19,057 nt of DNA from CAYOFK01 sp964403185 (GTDB taxonomy: Bacteria; Bacteroidota; Bacteroidia; Bacteroidales; VadinHA17): assembly GCA_964403185.1 (NCBI GenBank), contig CAYOFK010000036.1, positions 1 to 19,057 of the forward strand, given 5' to 3'. Shown one piece after another: positions 7,326-15,122 of this stretch. The notes below the pieces were generated by a model, which saw nothing but the letters and a program-made list of their open reading frames with translations, ran no database searches and was not told the DNA's origin. Numbering within the stretch: position 1 is the first letter of the stretch; every line of letters begins with the position of its first letter. A program made the translations under genes and the position numbers.

Positions 7326-8336
7326 ATGACAGACTTAACAACCAGGTACCTGGGACTTGAATTAAAAAATCCCATTATTGTCGGAGCTTGCAATCTGGTG
7401 AGCGACCATGATGTTGCAAAGAAACTTGAAAACGCCGGAGCCAGCGCCATCGTTTACAAATCCTTATTTGAAGAACAGGTACAATTGGAGAGCTTCGAAA
7501 TGGAAGAGGAAATGTCGGCCTACAATCACATCCATGCTGAAATGACAAGTCTGTTTCCTGAGCTGCAACATGCTGGTCCCGAAGAACATCTGCACAATTT
7601 ATCAAAACTTAAAAAAACGCTGAGTATTCCGCTTATCGGAAGCCTGAATGCCGTGTTTGGTCCCACCTGGGTTGAATATGCTCAAAAGCTGGAAGAAACA
7701 GGCGTGGATGCCCTGGAATTAAATTTTTATGCTGTTCCTAAAGACTTTGAAAAAAGTGAGGAAACAATCATTGCTGAACAGCTCGATACCTTAAAAAAGG
7801 TTCTGAAAATAATTGAGATACCAGTAAGTGTTAAACTCAGCCCTTATTATACTAATCCACTGAAAGCCATCTCCGAAATGGATGAGCAGGGTGTTCATGG
7901 ATTTGTTCTTTTTAATAAATTATTCCAGCCCGATATCGATATTGAAAATGAAAATATGTTCTTTCCATACAACCTGAGCGGGCAGGATGACAATCGTTTG
8001 CCATTGAGATTTGCCGGTCTTCTCTTTGACAGAGTCAAGGGATCCATCTGTAGTTCCAGAGGAGTTTTAGATGGTAAAGATGTCATCAAAATGCTGCTTG
8101 CCGGGGCAGATGCCGTGCAGGTTGTGTCCACCCTTTATAAGAACAAACCCGAACACATCAAAACCATGCTTGAGGACCTCCGGAAATGGATGGAGAAAAA
8201 AGGGTATGAGAAACCGGATGATTTCAGGGGAAAACTGTCTGACAAGAATACAAGTGATCCCTATGCCTATAAGCGGGCACAGTATGTTGACATCCTTATG
8301 AAGTCAGAAAGCATTTTCGAAAAATATCCGAAGTAG
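7326..8336 (+). CDS. Dihydroorotate dehydrogenase-like FMN protein lacking the catalytic Cys/Ser
   Basis: A 336-residue TIM-barrel flavoprotein of the dihydroorotate dehydrogenase (DHOD) superfamily. FMN-contact elements are present: LKNPIIVGA near 13-21, YKS with Lys45, PVSVKLSPYY at 166-175, GVHGFVLFNK at 189-198, and the phosphate-binding SSRGVLDG...LLAGADAVQVVSTLY at 243-271. In true DHODs the loop reading NLSCPN (class 1, Cys) or NxSSPN (class 2, Ser) carries the proton-abstracting residue; here it reads NFYAVP (133-138), so the base position is Ala. Together with several charged insertions this argues against simple pyrimidine synthesis and for the poorly characterised DHOD-like group. 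The C-terminus extends past the barrel with a charged helix. It is transcribed alone, divergent from comEC; no clear Shine-Dalgarno is present. The substrate is unknown. Confidence 0.85.
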   Translation: MTDLTTRYLGLELKNPIIVGACNLVSDHDVAKKLENAGASAIVYKSLFEEQVQLESFEMEEEMSAYNHIHAEMTSLFPELQHAGPEEHLHNLSKLKKTLSIPLIGSLNAVFGPTWVEYAQKLEETGVDALELNFYAVPKDFEKSEETIIAEQLDTLKKVLKIIEIPVSVKLSPYYTNPLKAISEMDEQGVHGFVLFNKLFQPDIDIENENMFFPYNLSGQDDNRLPLRFAGLLFDRVKGSICSSRGVLDGKDVIKMLLAGADAVQVVSTLYKNKPEHIKTMLEDLRKWMEKKGYEKPDDFRGKLSDKNTSDPYAYKRAQYVDILMKSESIFEKYPK

Positions 8337-8340
8337 CCTG

Positions 8341-8440
8341 GTAGATCAACTTTGTAAGTCGATTGGGTTTCGGAGGAATCCTCATCGGGTTAATCACGCA
8401 GCGATCTTTGGATCGCAAGCGACTTGGAAAGTCGCTCTAC
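8341..8440. repeat. REPIN-like doublet: two inverted GTAG-headed hairpin units
   Basis: A 27-bp unit begins GTAG at 8341 (plus, to 8367), and a second copy begins GTAG at 8440 reading the minus strand (to 8414). The two agree at 21 of 27 positions, sharing the blocks GTAGA, ACTTT, AAGTCG and TTG. Each unit folds on itself: ATCAACTT/AAGTCGAT (7 of 8 pairs, loop TGT) and AGCGACTT/AAGTCGCT (8 of 8 pairs, loop GGA). Between them is a third hairpin, GCGATC-tttg-GATCGC (8401-8416). A GTAG head followed by a short-loop palindrome, in two inverted copies, is the design of REP doublets mobilised by RAYT transposases (IS200/IS605 relatives). No transposase gene is in the window. It starts 4 nt after the DHOD-like gene's stop codon. 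Confidence 0.6.
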
Positions 8441-8450
8441 ATTGAATTCT

Positions 8451-8495
8451 GCTAAGCCTCAGCCTTAGCTGCGGTTAATAATTTTAACGCCGCAG
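8451..8495. repeat. Two overlapping inverted repeats after the REPIN-like element
   Basis: GCTAAG (8451-8456) pairs with CTTAGC (8464-8469) across a 7-nt loop. CTGCGG (8469-8474) pairs with CCGCAG (8490-8495), with inner TTAA/TTAA pairs. The two share base 8469, so they are adjacent or alternative folds. They may help terminate transcription from the DHOD-like gene or belong to the neighbouring repeat; no U-run follows. The rest of 8337-8576 holds no gene. Confidence 0.4.
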
Positions 8496-8576
8496 AAAGG
8501 AAAAAAGGACGTGAAATAAGTAATGGAATTTAGTAATTGTCACACCAGGTAAATTTCCTTTCCTCCTGACAGGATA

Positions 8577-9158
8577 TCATTTCCCGGAGGCAAACAGCAC
8601 CTTTTTATTCGGTAGCCGGGTCTTGTAAACGGCATCGAACCTCCCTTTTGAAATGGCCAGCAACTTCCCCCTAAGCAATCTTTTCTTTATTGGAGCCACC
8701 AGGTCTGTAAACATGATGCCTTCCAGGTGGTCGTATTCATGCTGGATGATCCTTGACAGGGTGCCGTCATACTCTTCATCATATGCATTGAAATGCTCAT
8801 CATAATATTGAATGCGGATTTTTGATTCCCTGACAACTTCTTCCCGGATATTCGGAATGCTCAGGCAGCCTTCATTAAAGGGCGACCTCTCACCATCCTT
8901 ATGCAATATCCGGGCATTGATAAAAACTTTTTTGAAATCTTTAAATTCCGGTTCCTCATCCTCAAGAGGGGTTGCATCAATCACGAAAAGACGAATGGAT
9001 TTGCCTACCTGCGGAGCAGCAAGACCAATACCATCCGCGTCGTGCATGGTTTCAAACATGTCTTCAACAAATCTTCCCAGATCAGGATGATCCTCATGTA
9101 TCTCAACTGCAATTTTTCTTAAAACCGGATGACCATATACAATAACGGGATATACCAT
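8577..9158 (-). CDS. def: Peptide deformylase
   Basis: A 193-residue cytoplasmic metalloenzyme that removes the N-formyl group from the initiator methionine of new proteins. All three family motifs are intact: GIGLAAPQVG (43-52), EGCLS (96-100) and QHEYDHLEG (139-147). Metal ligands are Cys98, His140 and His144, and Glu141 is the catalytic acid/base. Length is slightly above the E. coli enzyme (169) because of an acidic insertion near 63-75 (TPLEDEEPEFKD), common in this phylum as far as I recall. It follows ruvX with a 5-nt gap, so the two are almost certainly one operon and translationally close. The start at 9158 places the HPVLR segment at its usual distance. Confidence 0.97.
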   Translation of the reverse strand: MVYPVIVYGHPVLRKIAVEIHEDHPDLGRFVEDMFETMHDADGIGLAAPQVGKSIRLFVIDATPLEDEEPEFKDFKKVFINARILHKDGERSPFNEGCLSIPNIREEVVRESKIRIQYYDEHFNAYDEEYDGTLSRIIQHEYDHLEGIMFTDLVAPIKKRLLRGKLLAISKGRFDAVYKTRLPNKKVLFASGK

Positions 9159-9163
9159 TTTCT

Positions 9164-9586
9164 CTATTTTTTGCGGGCCAGACTGTCGATATAAGACTGC
9201 AGAATGATTACGGCACTGAGTTTATCCACCAATGTTTTGTCCCGGCGGTCTTTTTTCTTTAACCCACCCTCAATCATTGCTCGCCTGGCAATTTTAGAGC
9301 TAAATCTCTCGTCCACCATCTCAATGTTAATGTCCGGGTAATTCTTACCCAGTTTTTTCACAAACCTCTCCACAAAAACCATGGACTCGGACGGGGAATG
9401 GTTCATCTGAAGGGGAAGACCCACAATAAACTGATCAACGGTCTCCGTTGCCAGATATTCCTTCAGAAATTCCCAGACATCCATTGAACGGATGGTGTCA
9501 AGGCCATTTGCAATGATCCTGAGGGGATCTGAAACAGCCAATCCGGTTCTTTTTCTTCCATAATCGAAAGCCAGTATCCTGCCCAA
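9164..9586 (-). CDS. ruvX: RuvX/YqgF family RNase H-fold nuclease, TTG start
   Basis: A 140-residue protein of the YqgF family, which has an RNase H-like fold and has been linked to 16S pre-rRNA end maturation and, by fold, to Holliday junction resolution. Motifs: FDYGRKRTGLAVSD at 7-20 with acidic Asp8, VGLPLQMN at 55-62, VDERFSS at 91-97, and DKLSAVIILQSYID at 121-134 with Asp121. The start is the TTG at 9586-9584: a stop codon lies two codons upstream in frame and the next ATG (codon 35) would delete the catalytic N-terminus. def follows after 5 nt. A perfect TAnnTTTG box sits 27 nt upstream of the start. Confidence 0.93.
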   Translation of the reverse strand: MGRILAFDYGRKRTGLAVSDPLRIIANGLDTIRSMDVWEFLKEYLATETVDQFIVGLPLQMNHSPSESMVFVERFVKKLGKNYPDINIEMVDERFSSKIARRAMIEGGLKKKDRRDKTLVDKLSAVIILQSYIDSLARKK

Positions 9587-9612
9587 AACCTATTTATAAT
9601 TATTTTAAATTA

Positions 9613-9620
9613 CAAAGGTA
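9613..9620 (-). promoter_or_regulatory. -7 box for the ruvX-def operon
   Basis: The minus strand reads TACCTTTG, a perfect TAnnTTTG match, about 26 nt before the TTG start of ruvX; the leader would be around 20 nt. No good -33 TTTG is visible at the expected distance. The remaining intergenic sequence to 9783 shows nothing else recognisable. Confidence 0.5.
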
Positions 9621-9783
9621 TAAAAACCGGAGAAATATTAATAGTGTATTCACGGGGTGTAATAAAGCGAAGACTCAAGGTTCACAAAGGACTAATTACC
9701 AACTAGTTACCCCTCCATGATCTTTGTGATAAAATATACTTTTAAGACAACCCCATCCGGAAATCAGTCATCTCAATCAGGTA

Positions 9784-12700
9784 TTATGAACCCTCGCCGG
9801 AATAATCCATGCCTGCCAGCCGCTTATAAAAGCCATAGCGCCATCTGGCATTTCCTTCGGCAGATTTAAACAGTTTATCTGCCTCCTGCGGAAATGATTT
9901 CTTCAGTGAAGTAAACCGCACTTCTGAATCCAGGAACTCCTGGAAACGCTCCCATTGAGGTTCCTTGCTATCATAAGTAAATGGATTCTTACCTTCTTCC
10001 TCAAGGCGCGGATTGTATCTGTAATTATGCCAGAATCCGGCCTCAACAGCAAATTTCTCCTGGTCCTGTGATTTTGCCATGCCTCTTCTCAGACCATGAT
10101 TAATACAGGGAGAATATGCAATAATCAGGGATGGCCCCGGAAAGGCCTCGGCTTCTTTAATGGCTTTAAAGAACTGTGACTGGCTTGCTCCCATAGCCAC
10201 CTGGGCCACATAAACATACCCGTAGGTCATGGCCATGGCACCAAGATCCTTTTTCCTTATCTTCTTTCCTGATGCTGCAAATTTTGCAACGGCACCGGTT
10301 GGTGTAGCTTTGGACGATTGTCCGCCAGTGTTTGAATACACCTCCGTATCCATCACCAGAACATTGATATCCTCTCCTGATGCAAGAACGTGGTCCAAAC
10401 CCCCGTAACCAATGTCATAAGCCCAGCCGTCACCTCCGAAAACCCAGATTGATTTTTTAATGAAGTATTGTTTCAGGGCAAGCAATTCAGAAGCTACAGG
10501 AGCTTTTTCCTTTTCAAGAAGCTTCAGGACTTTCTCTGAGGCTTCCCTGGAAGGTTCAGCATCATTCCTGTTAGCAATCCATTCCCTGCAGGCTTCGGCC
10601 GTTGCCTTTGAGAATTCACCAATTGAAGCCTTCATTTTCTGAGCAATCCGTTCACGCAATTGTGAAATTCCAATGGCCATTCCGTAACCATACTCTGCAT
10701 TATCTTCAAACAGGGAGTTGGCCCAGGCTGGTCCGTGGCCGTTTTTATCAACACAATAGGGTGTTGAGGGCGCCGAACCGCCATAAATCGAAGAACATCC
10801 GGTTGCATTGGCAATGATCATCCGGTCTCCAAAAAGTTGTGTAATATTCTTTATATAAGGAGTTTCACCACATCCGGCGCAGGCCCCTGAAAATTCAAAC
10901 AGCGGTTGTGCAAACTGACTGTTCTTAACGGTCTTATCTTTCTCAACAACAGCATCTTTATATCCAACCTTCTCATGCATGTAAACCCAGCGGTCAATCT
11001 CATCGAGTTGGGTTTCCAGAGGTTTCATGATAAGGGATTTTTCCTTGCTGGGACAAACATCTTCACAAACGCCGCAACCGGTACAATCCAGCGGACTCAG
11101 TTGAATTCTGTATTGATACCCTTTGGTCCCGCCAATACCGGCAATGACCTCCGTTCCTTCCGGGGCCTTTTCAGCCTCCTTTTCGGTTAAAAGGAATGGT
11201 CTGATACAGGCATGCGGACAGACATAGGAACATTGGTTGCATTGAATACAGGCATGGGGCTGCCATTCGGGAACATCCACGGCAATTCCCCGCTTCTCAA
11301 AGGCTGCGGTACCCTGAGGGAAAGTTCCGTCTTCACGGCCCTTAAACGCACTCACCGGCAGATCATCACCTCTGAGTGCATTAATTGGTTCAACCACATC
11401 CCTGATGAATGCAGGAACCTTGTGTGCGCTGGATTTTACTTCAGTTTTTGCATTTCTCCACTCTTCGGGGACCTCAATCTTCTCCACCCCGCCACCCTGA
11501 TCTACCGCAGCAAAGTTCATGTTAACGATCTCCTCACCTTTCATTCCATACGATTTAACTATGGCCTTTTTCATTTCATCCACCGCCTGATCGTATGGAA
11601 TGACTTCAGAAACTTTAAAGAAAGCTGATTGCATGATGGTATTGGTCCTGGAGCCAAGGCCGATCTCACGGGCAATTTTAGTGGCATTAATGATATAGAA
11701 ACCAATATCATTGTCTGCCATATATTTTTTCATACTTCCGGGGATGCGTTTTTTTGTTTCTTCACTATCCCAAATCGAATTCAACAGAAATGTACCGCCC
11801 TTCTTCATCCCCTTCAGCATGTCATACTTATCCAAATATGAAGGCACATGACAAGCCACAAAATCAGGGTTATTCACAAGGTAGGTTGCCCTGATGGCAT
11901 GATCTCCGAACCTCAGGTGTGAGGTTGTGATGCCACCGGATTTCTTGGAATCATACGCAAAATAGGCCTGGCAATATTTATCCGTAGCGTCTCCGATAAT
12001 TTTAATGGAGTTTTTATTCGCTCCAACCGTGCCATCTGCACCCAATCCGTAGAATTTACCCTCAAAGGTACCTTCGTGGGCCACATTAACATCTCCGGTC
12101 AACGGCAGTGACTGGAAGGTAATATCATCAACGATCCCAACTGAAAAACCATTCTTTGGTTCCCTGGCAGCAAGATTATCATAAACCGAAACCATCATGG
12201 AAGGAGTGGTGTCCTTTGAGCTAAGTCCATACCGGCCTCCAATGATCATGGGCCTGTTCTCCCTGTCATAATAAAGTTCTTTAACATCGAGATACAGGGG
12301 TTCACCATTGGCACCGGGCTCTTTTGCCCTGTCCAGTACAGCGATCCTTTTAACAGTATCAGGCATCGCCCTGAAAAAGTATTTCTTTGAAAAGGGACGG
12401 TAAAGATGTACAGTCAATAATCCAACCTTTTCTCCCCCGGACAGTTTATAGTCCACCACCTCACGTATGGTTTGGGTTACCGACCCCATTGCCACAATCA
12501 CATTTTCAGCATCCTCTGCACCATAATAAATAAAAGGATGGTATTCTCTCCCTGTAATTGAGCCAATTTCCTGCATATAGCCTTCCACTATATCCGCAAC
12601 CGGTTCATAAAATGTGTTCACGGATTCCTTGGCCTGGAAAAAGATGTCGGGGTTCTGGGCCGTCCCTCTGGTAACGGGATGCTCAGGATTCAAAGCCCGG

Positions 12701-13320
12701 TCCCTGAATTCCTGAAGGGCCTTCCAGTCAATGAGATCCTGAAAGTCGTTGGTTTGCAGTGCTTCAACTTTTTGGATCTCATGCGAAGACCGGAAGCCAT
12801 CAAAAAAATGGAGAAAAGGTACTCTTGATTTAATGGCAGTTAAGTGTGCAATACCTGCAAGATCCATGATTTCCTGGATGCTCCCGGTTGCCAGGAGTCC
12901 AAATCCGGTCTGACGGGTAGCGTACACATCAGAATGGTCACCGAATATTGATAAAGCGTGGGCCGCTACCGAGCGGGCACTCACATGGAACACTGCAGGC
13001 AGCAATTCACCTGCGATCTTATACATGTTCGGGATCATCAATAACAATCCCTGTGAAGCCGTATAAGTTGAGCACAGCACTCCTGCCTGTAATGCACCAT
13101 GGACAGCGCCGGAGGCCCCGGCTTCAGATTGCAGCTCCGACACCCGTACTTCCTGGCCAAAAATATTTTTTCGCCCGTGAGCCGACCACTCGTCAACATT
13201 TTCTGCCATGTTTGATGAAGGAGTGATGGGATATATACAAGCTACCTCGCTAAACATATATGCGATATATGAGGCTGCATAGTTGCCGTCGCATGTAACA
13301 AAATTCTTTTTCTTTGCCAT
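9784..13320 (-). CDS. nifJ: Pyruvate:ferredoxin (flavodoxin) oxidoreductase, single-chain
   Basis: A 1178-residue cytoplasmic enzyme that oxidises pyruvate with CoA to acetyl-CoA and CO2 and reduces ferredoxin, the standard anaerobic pyruvate route. All fused domains are in order: N-terminal pyruvate-binding/TPP domain with YPITPSSNMAE near 35-45, middle transketolase C-like region, gamma domain with GLGADGTVGANKNS near 425, a two-cluster ferredoxin domain, and the C-terminal TPP domain with GDGWAYDIGYGGLDH. Cluster ligands: Cys691/694/697/701 and Cys746/749/752/756. The proximal cluster uses Cys814, Cys817, Cys842 and Cys1072, nearly the same numbering as the Desulfovibrio africanus enzyme. 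An AAGGAA ribosome binding site lies just upstream of the ATG. Despite the gene name, nothing here suggests nitrogen fixation. It follows rho on the same strand but behind a terminator-like hairpin. Confidence 0.97.
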   Translation of the reverse strand: MAKKKNFVTCDGNYAASYIAYMFSEVACIYPITPSSNMAENVDEWSAHGRKNIFGQEVRVSELQSEAGASGAVHGALQAGVLCSTYTASQGLLLMIPNMYKIAGELLPAVFHVSARSVAAHALSIFGDHSDVYATRQTGFGLLATGSIQEIMDLAGIAHLTAIKSRVPFLHFFDGFRSSHEIQKVEALQTNDFQDLIDWKALQEFRDRALNPEHPVTRGTAQNPDIFFQAKESVNTFYEPVADIVEGYMQEIGSITGREYHPFIYYGAEDAENVIVAMGSVTQTIREVVDYKLSGGEKVGLLTVHLYRPFSKKYFFRAMPDTVKRIAVLDRAKEPGANGEPLYLDVKELYYDRENRPMIIGGRYGLSSKDTTPSMMVSVYDNLAAREPKNGFSVGIVDDITFQSLPLTGDVNVAHEGTFEGKFYGLGADGTVGANKNSIKIIGDATDKYCQAYFAYDSKKSGGITTSHLRFGDHAIRATYLVNNPDFVACHVPSYLDKYDMLKGMKKGGTFLLNSIWDSEETKKRIPGSMKKYMADNDIGFYIINATKIAREIGLGSRTNTIMQSAFFKVSEVIPYDQAVDEMKKAIVKSYGMKGEEIVNMNFAAVDQGGGVEKIEVPEEWRNAKTEVKSSAHKVPAFIRDVVEPINALRGDDLPVSAFKGREDGTFPQGTAAFEKRGIAVDVPEWQPHACIQCNQCSYVCPHACIRPFLLTEKEAEKAPEGTEVIAGIGGTKGYQYRIQLSPLDCTGCGVCEDVCPSKEKSLIMKPLETQLDEIDRWVYMHEKVGYKDAVVEKDKTVKNSQFAQPLFEFSGACAGCGETPYIKNITQLFGDRMIIANATGCSSIYGGSAPSTPYCVDKNGHGPAWANSLFEDNAEYGYGMAIGISQLRERIAQKMKASIGEFSKATAEACREWIANRNDAEPSREASEKVLKLLEKEKAPVASELLALKQYFIKKSIWVFGGDGWAYDIGYGGLDHVLASGEDINVLVMDTEVYSNTGGQSSKATPTGAVAKFAASGKKIRKKDLGAMAMTYGYVYVAQVAMGASQSQFFKAIKEAEAFPGPSLIIAYSPCINHGLRRGMAKSQDQEKFAVEAGFWHNYRYNPRLEEEGKNPFTYDSKEPQWERFQEFLDSEVRFTSLKKSFPQEADKLFKSAEGNARWRYGFYKRLAGMDYSGEGS

Positions 13321-13508
13321 TTCAATTCCTTTAAATATTTAAAAAACAACGAGTTAACTATTATCTGTAAAGCCTGTTAAAATTAGAATAAATCAGCCTA
13401 ACATTTCTTTCGCACCGGGAGAAATAGATAATTCATTTTAATTCCAAATAATGCCTGAAAATAGCTGTTTCAAATCTGAGATACTATGAAAAAAATCAGA
13501 TAATATTA

Positions 13509-13537
13509 AAAGCAGCAGACGATATTTCTGCTGCTTT
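13509..13537 (-). terminator. Terminator-like hairpin after rho
   Basis: AAAGCAGCAG (13509-13518) and CTGCTGCTTT (13528-13537) form a perfect 10-bp stem with a 9-nt loop. On the minus strand the stem ends in TTTTAATATTAT, so it can act as an intrinsic terminator 22 nt after the rho stop and separate rho from nifJ. The rest of 13321-13559 shows no gene and no perfect -7 box; a TAATTTTA near 13378-13385 (minus) is a weak candidate for nifJ. Confidence 0.65.
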
Positions 13538-13559
13538 ACCATGCGTGAAGATAAATTAT

Positions 13560-15122
13560 TTACTGACTGTTCATGGAGATCAGGAATTCCTCATTCGATT
13601 CGGTTTTCAACAAGCGGTCTTTCAGGAAATCCATGGCTTCCACCGAGTTCATATCCGACAGATAATTCCTGAGGATCCAGATCTTGTTCAGTGTTTCCCT
13701 GTCAAGCAACAGGTCGTCCCTTCGTGTACTGGAAAGATTCAGATCCACCGAGGGGAAAATACGCTTGTTTGACAATTTACGGTCCAGTTGCAATTCCATA
13801 TTGCCGGTACCTTTAAACTCTTCAAAGATGACATCATCCATTTTTGATCCTGTTTCTGTCAGGGCTGTGGCGATAATGGTCAATGAACCGCCATCTTCAA
13901 TATTCCGTGCAGCACCGAAGAAACGCTTTGGTTTATGCAGGGCATTTGAATCAACCCCTCCCGAAAGCACTTTACCCGAGGCAGGCGCCGTGGTGTTAAA
14001 GGCCCTGGCCAGGCGTGTTATGGAATCCAGCAGGATCACCACATCGTGCCCGCATTCTACCAACCGTTTGGCTTTCTCAAGTACAATATTAGCCACGCGT
14101 ACATGGCGTTCAGCAGGCTCATCAAAGGTAGAGGCAATGACTTCGGCTTTTACATTTCTGGCCATTTCAGTTACTTCTTCCGGCCGTTCGTCAACCAGCA
14201 GGACGATGAGAAACACCTCCGGCTGGTATTCCGCAATGGCATTGGCCACCTCCTGAAGAAGAATGGTTTTACCTGTTTTAGGCTGGGCTACAATAAGTCC
14301 ACGCTGTCCTTTTCCAATTGGGGTGAACATATCAAGTATCCTCACCGATGCATTGCCCCTGCCCCGTTCATAAAGTTTGAACTTTTCATTTGGGAACAGA
14401 GGAGTCAGATAGTCGAATTGAACCCTGTCACGGATGAAGTCCGGACTTCTGCCGTTGATCTCCACAATTCTTATCAAAGGGAAGTACTTCTCCCCCTCCT
14501 TGGGAGGCCGGATGGTTCCTTTCACAGTATCACCTGTTTTCAATCCAAACAATTTTATCTGTGATTGTGAAACGTAAATATCATCAGGAGAGTTCAAATA
14601 ATTGTAGTCCGATGACCTGAGAAAACCATAACCGTCAGGCATGATCTCCAGCACTCCTGAGTTGGTTATAATGCCATCAAAATCATACTTTTCATTCGTT
14701 TTTTGATGCTTCCTTCTGCCCATATCCGGGTGCTTGTCCTGAACGGGCTTGTCCTCCTGTCTGAATTTTTTTTCTTCACCGTTATTCCAGCTTTTACCAG
14801 CTTTGTAACGGGGTTTTTCTGCATGCTCCATACTTTTCCTTTCCGGTTTTTCGGTCTCCACAAAAGAACTGACAGCTTGTTTTTCATCAATGTTCTTTGT
14901 CTTGGGAGGTCTCCCGCGCCGGGATATCTTTTCAGAAGGCACTTGTGTGGTTTCTTTTTTTACGGAAGGAGCCTTTTCAGTAGATTGAATGGCCTGCTGA
15001 TCAAGGATCTTATACACAAGATCCTGTTTTCTGAGAGCATCCACTCTTTTAATCTTCAGTCCTTTAGCTATCTCACGCAGCTCCGAAAGGAGTTTTTTGT
15101 TGAGTTCTAGAATGTCGTACAT
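13560..15122 (-). CDS. rho: Transcription termination factor Rho with long charged insert
   Basis: A 520-residue hexameric RNA-dependent ATPase/helicase that ends transcription. Order: Rho_N helical domain (about 5-40), a hydrophilic, Lys/Glu/Pro-rich and probably disordered linker (about 41-146), the cold-shock-type RNA-binding domain (152-222, SGVLEIMPDGYGFLRS at the front), and the RecA-like motor. Walker A is PKTGKT at 281-286, Walker B is VVILLD at 361-366 followed by the arginine of SITRLARAF, and the Q-loop region LSGGVDSNALHKPKRFFGAARN is at 386-407. E. coli Rho is 419 residues; the extra length is almost wholly the linker, a known trait of Bacteroidota Rho. The gene is divergent from the sigma factor gene and is followed by a hairpin terminator. 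Confidence 0.96.
   Translation of the reverse strand: MYDILELNKKLLSELREIAKGLKIKRVDALRKQDLVYKILDQQAIQSTEKAPSVKKETTQVPSEKISRRGRPPKTKNIDEKQAVSSFVETEKPERKSMEHAEKPRYKAGKSWNNGEEKKFRQEDKPVQDKHPDMGRRKHQKTNEKYDFDGIITNSGVLEIMPDGYGFLRSSDYNYLNSPDDIYVSQSQIKLFGLKTGDTVKGTIRPPKEGEKYFPLIRIVEINGRSPDFIRDRVQFDYLTPLFPNEKFKLYERGRGNASVRILDMFTPIGKGQRGLIVAQPKTGKTILLQEVANAIAEYQPEVFLIVLLVDERPEEVTEMARNVKAEVIASTFDEPAERHVRVANIVLEKAKRLVECGHDVVILLDSITRLARAFNTTAPASGKVLSGGVDSNALHKPKRFFGAARNIEDGGSLTIIATALTETGSKMDDVIFEEFKGTGNMELQLDRKLSNKRIFPSVDLNLSSTRRDDLLLDRETLNKIWILRNYLSDMNSVEAMDFLKDRLLKTESNEEFLISMNSQ

Noticed and set aside
11212..11628. 138-codon plus-strand open frame within nifJ
   Set aside because: Antisense to the ferredoxin domain and adjoining part of nifJ, with no recognisable domain.
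9784..13320. Nitrogen fixation role suggested by the symbol nifJ
   Set aside because: No nif structural or regulatory gene is nearby; in anaerobic Bacteroidota this enzyme serves fermentation.
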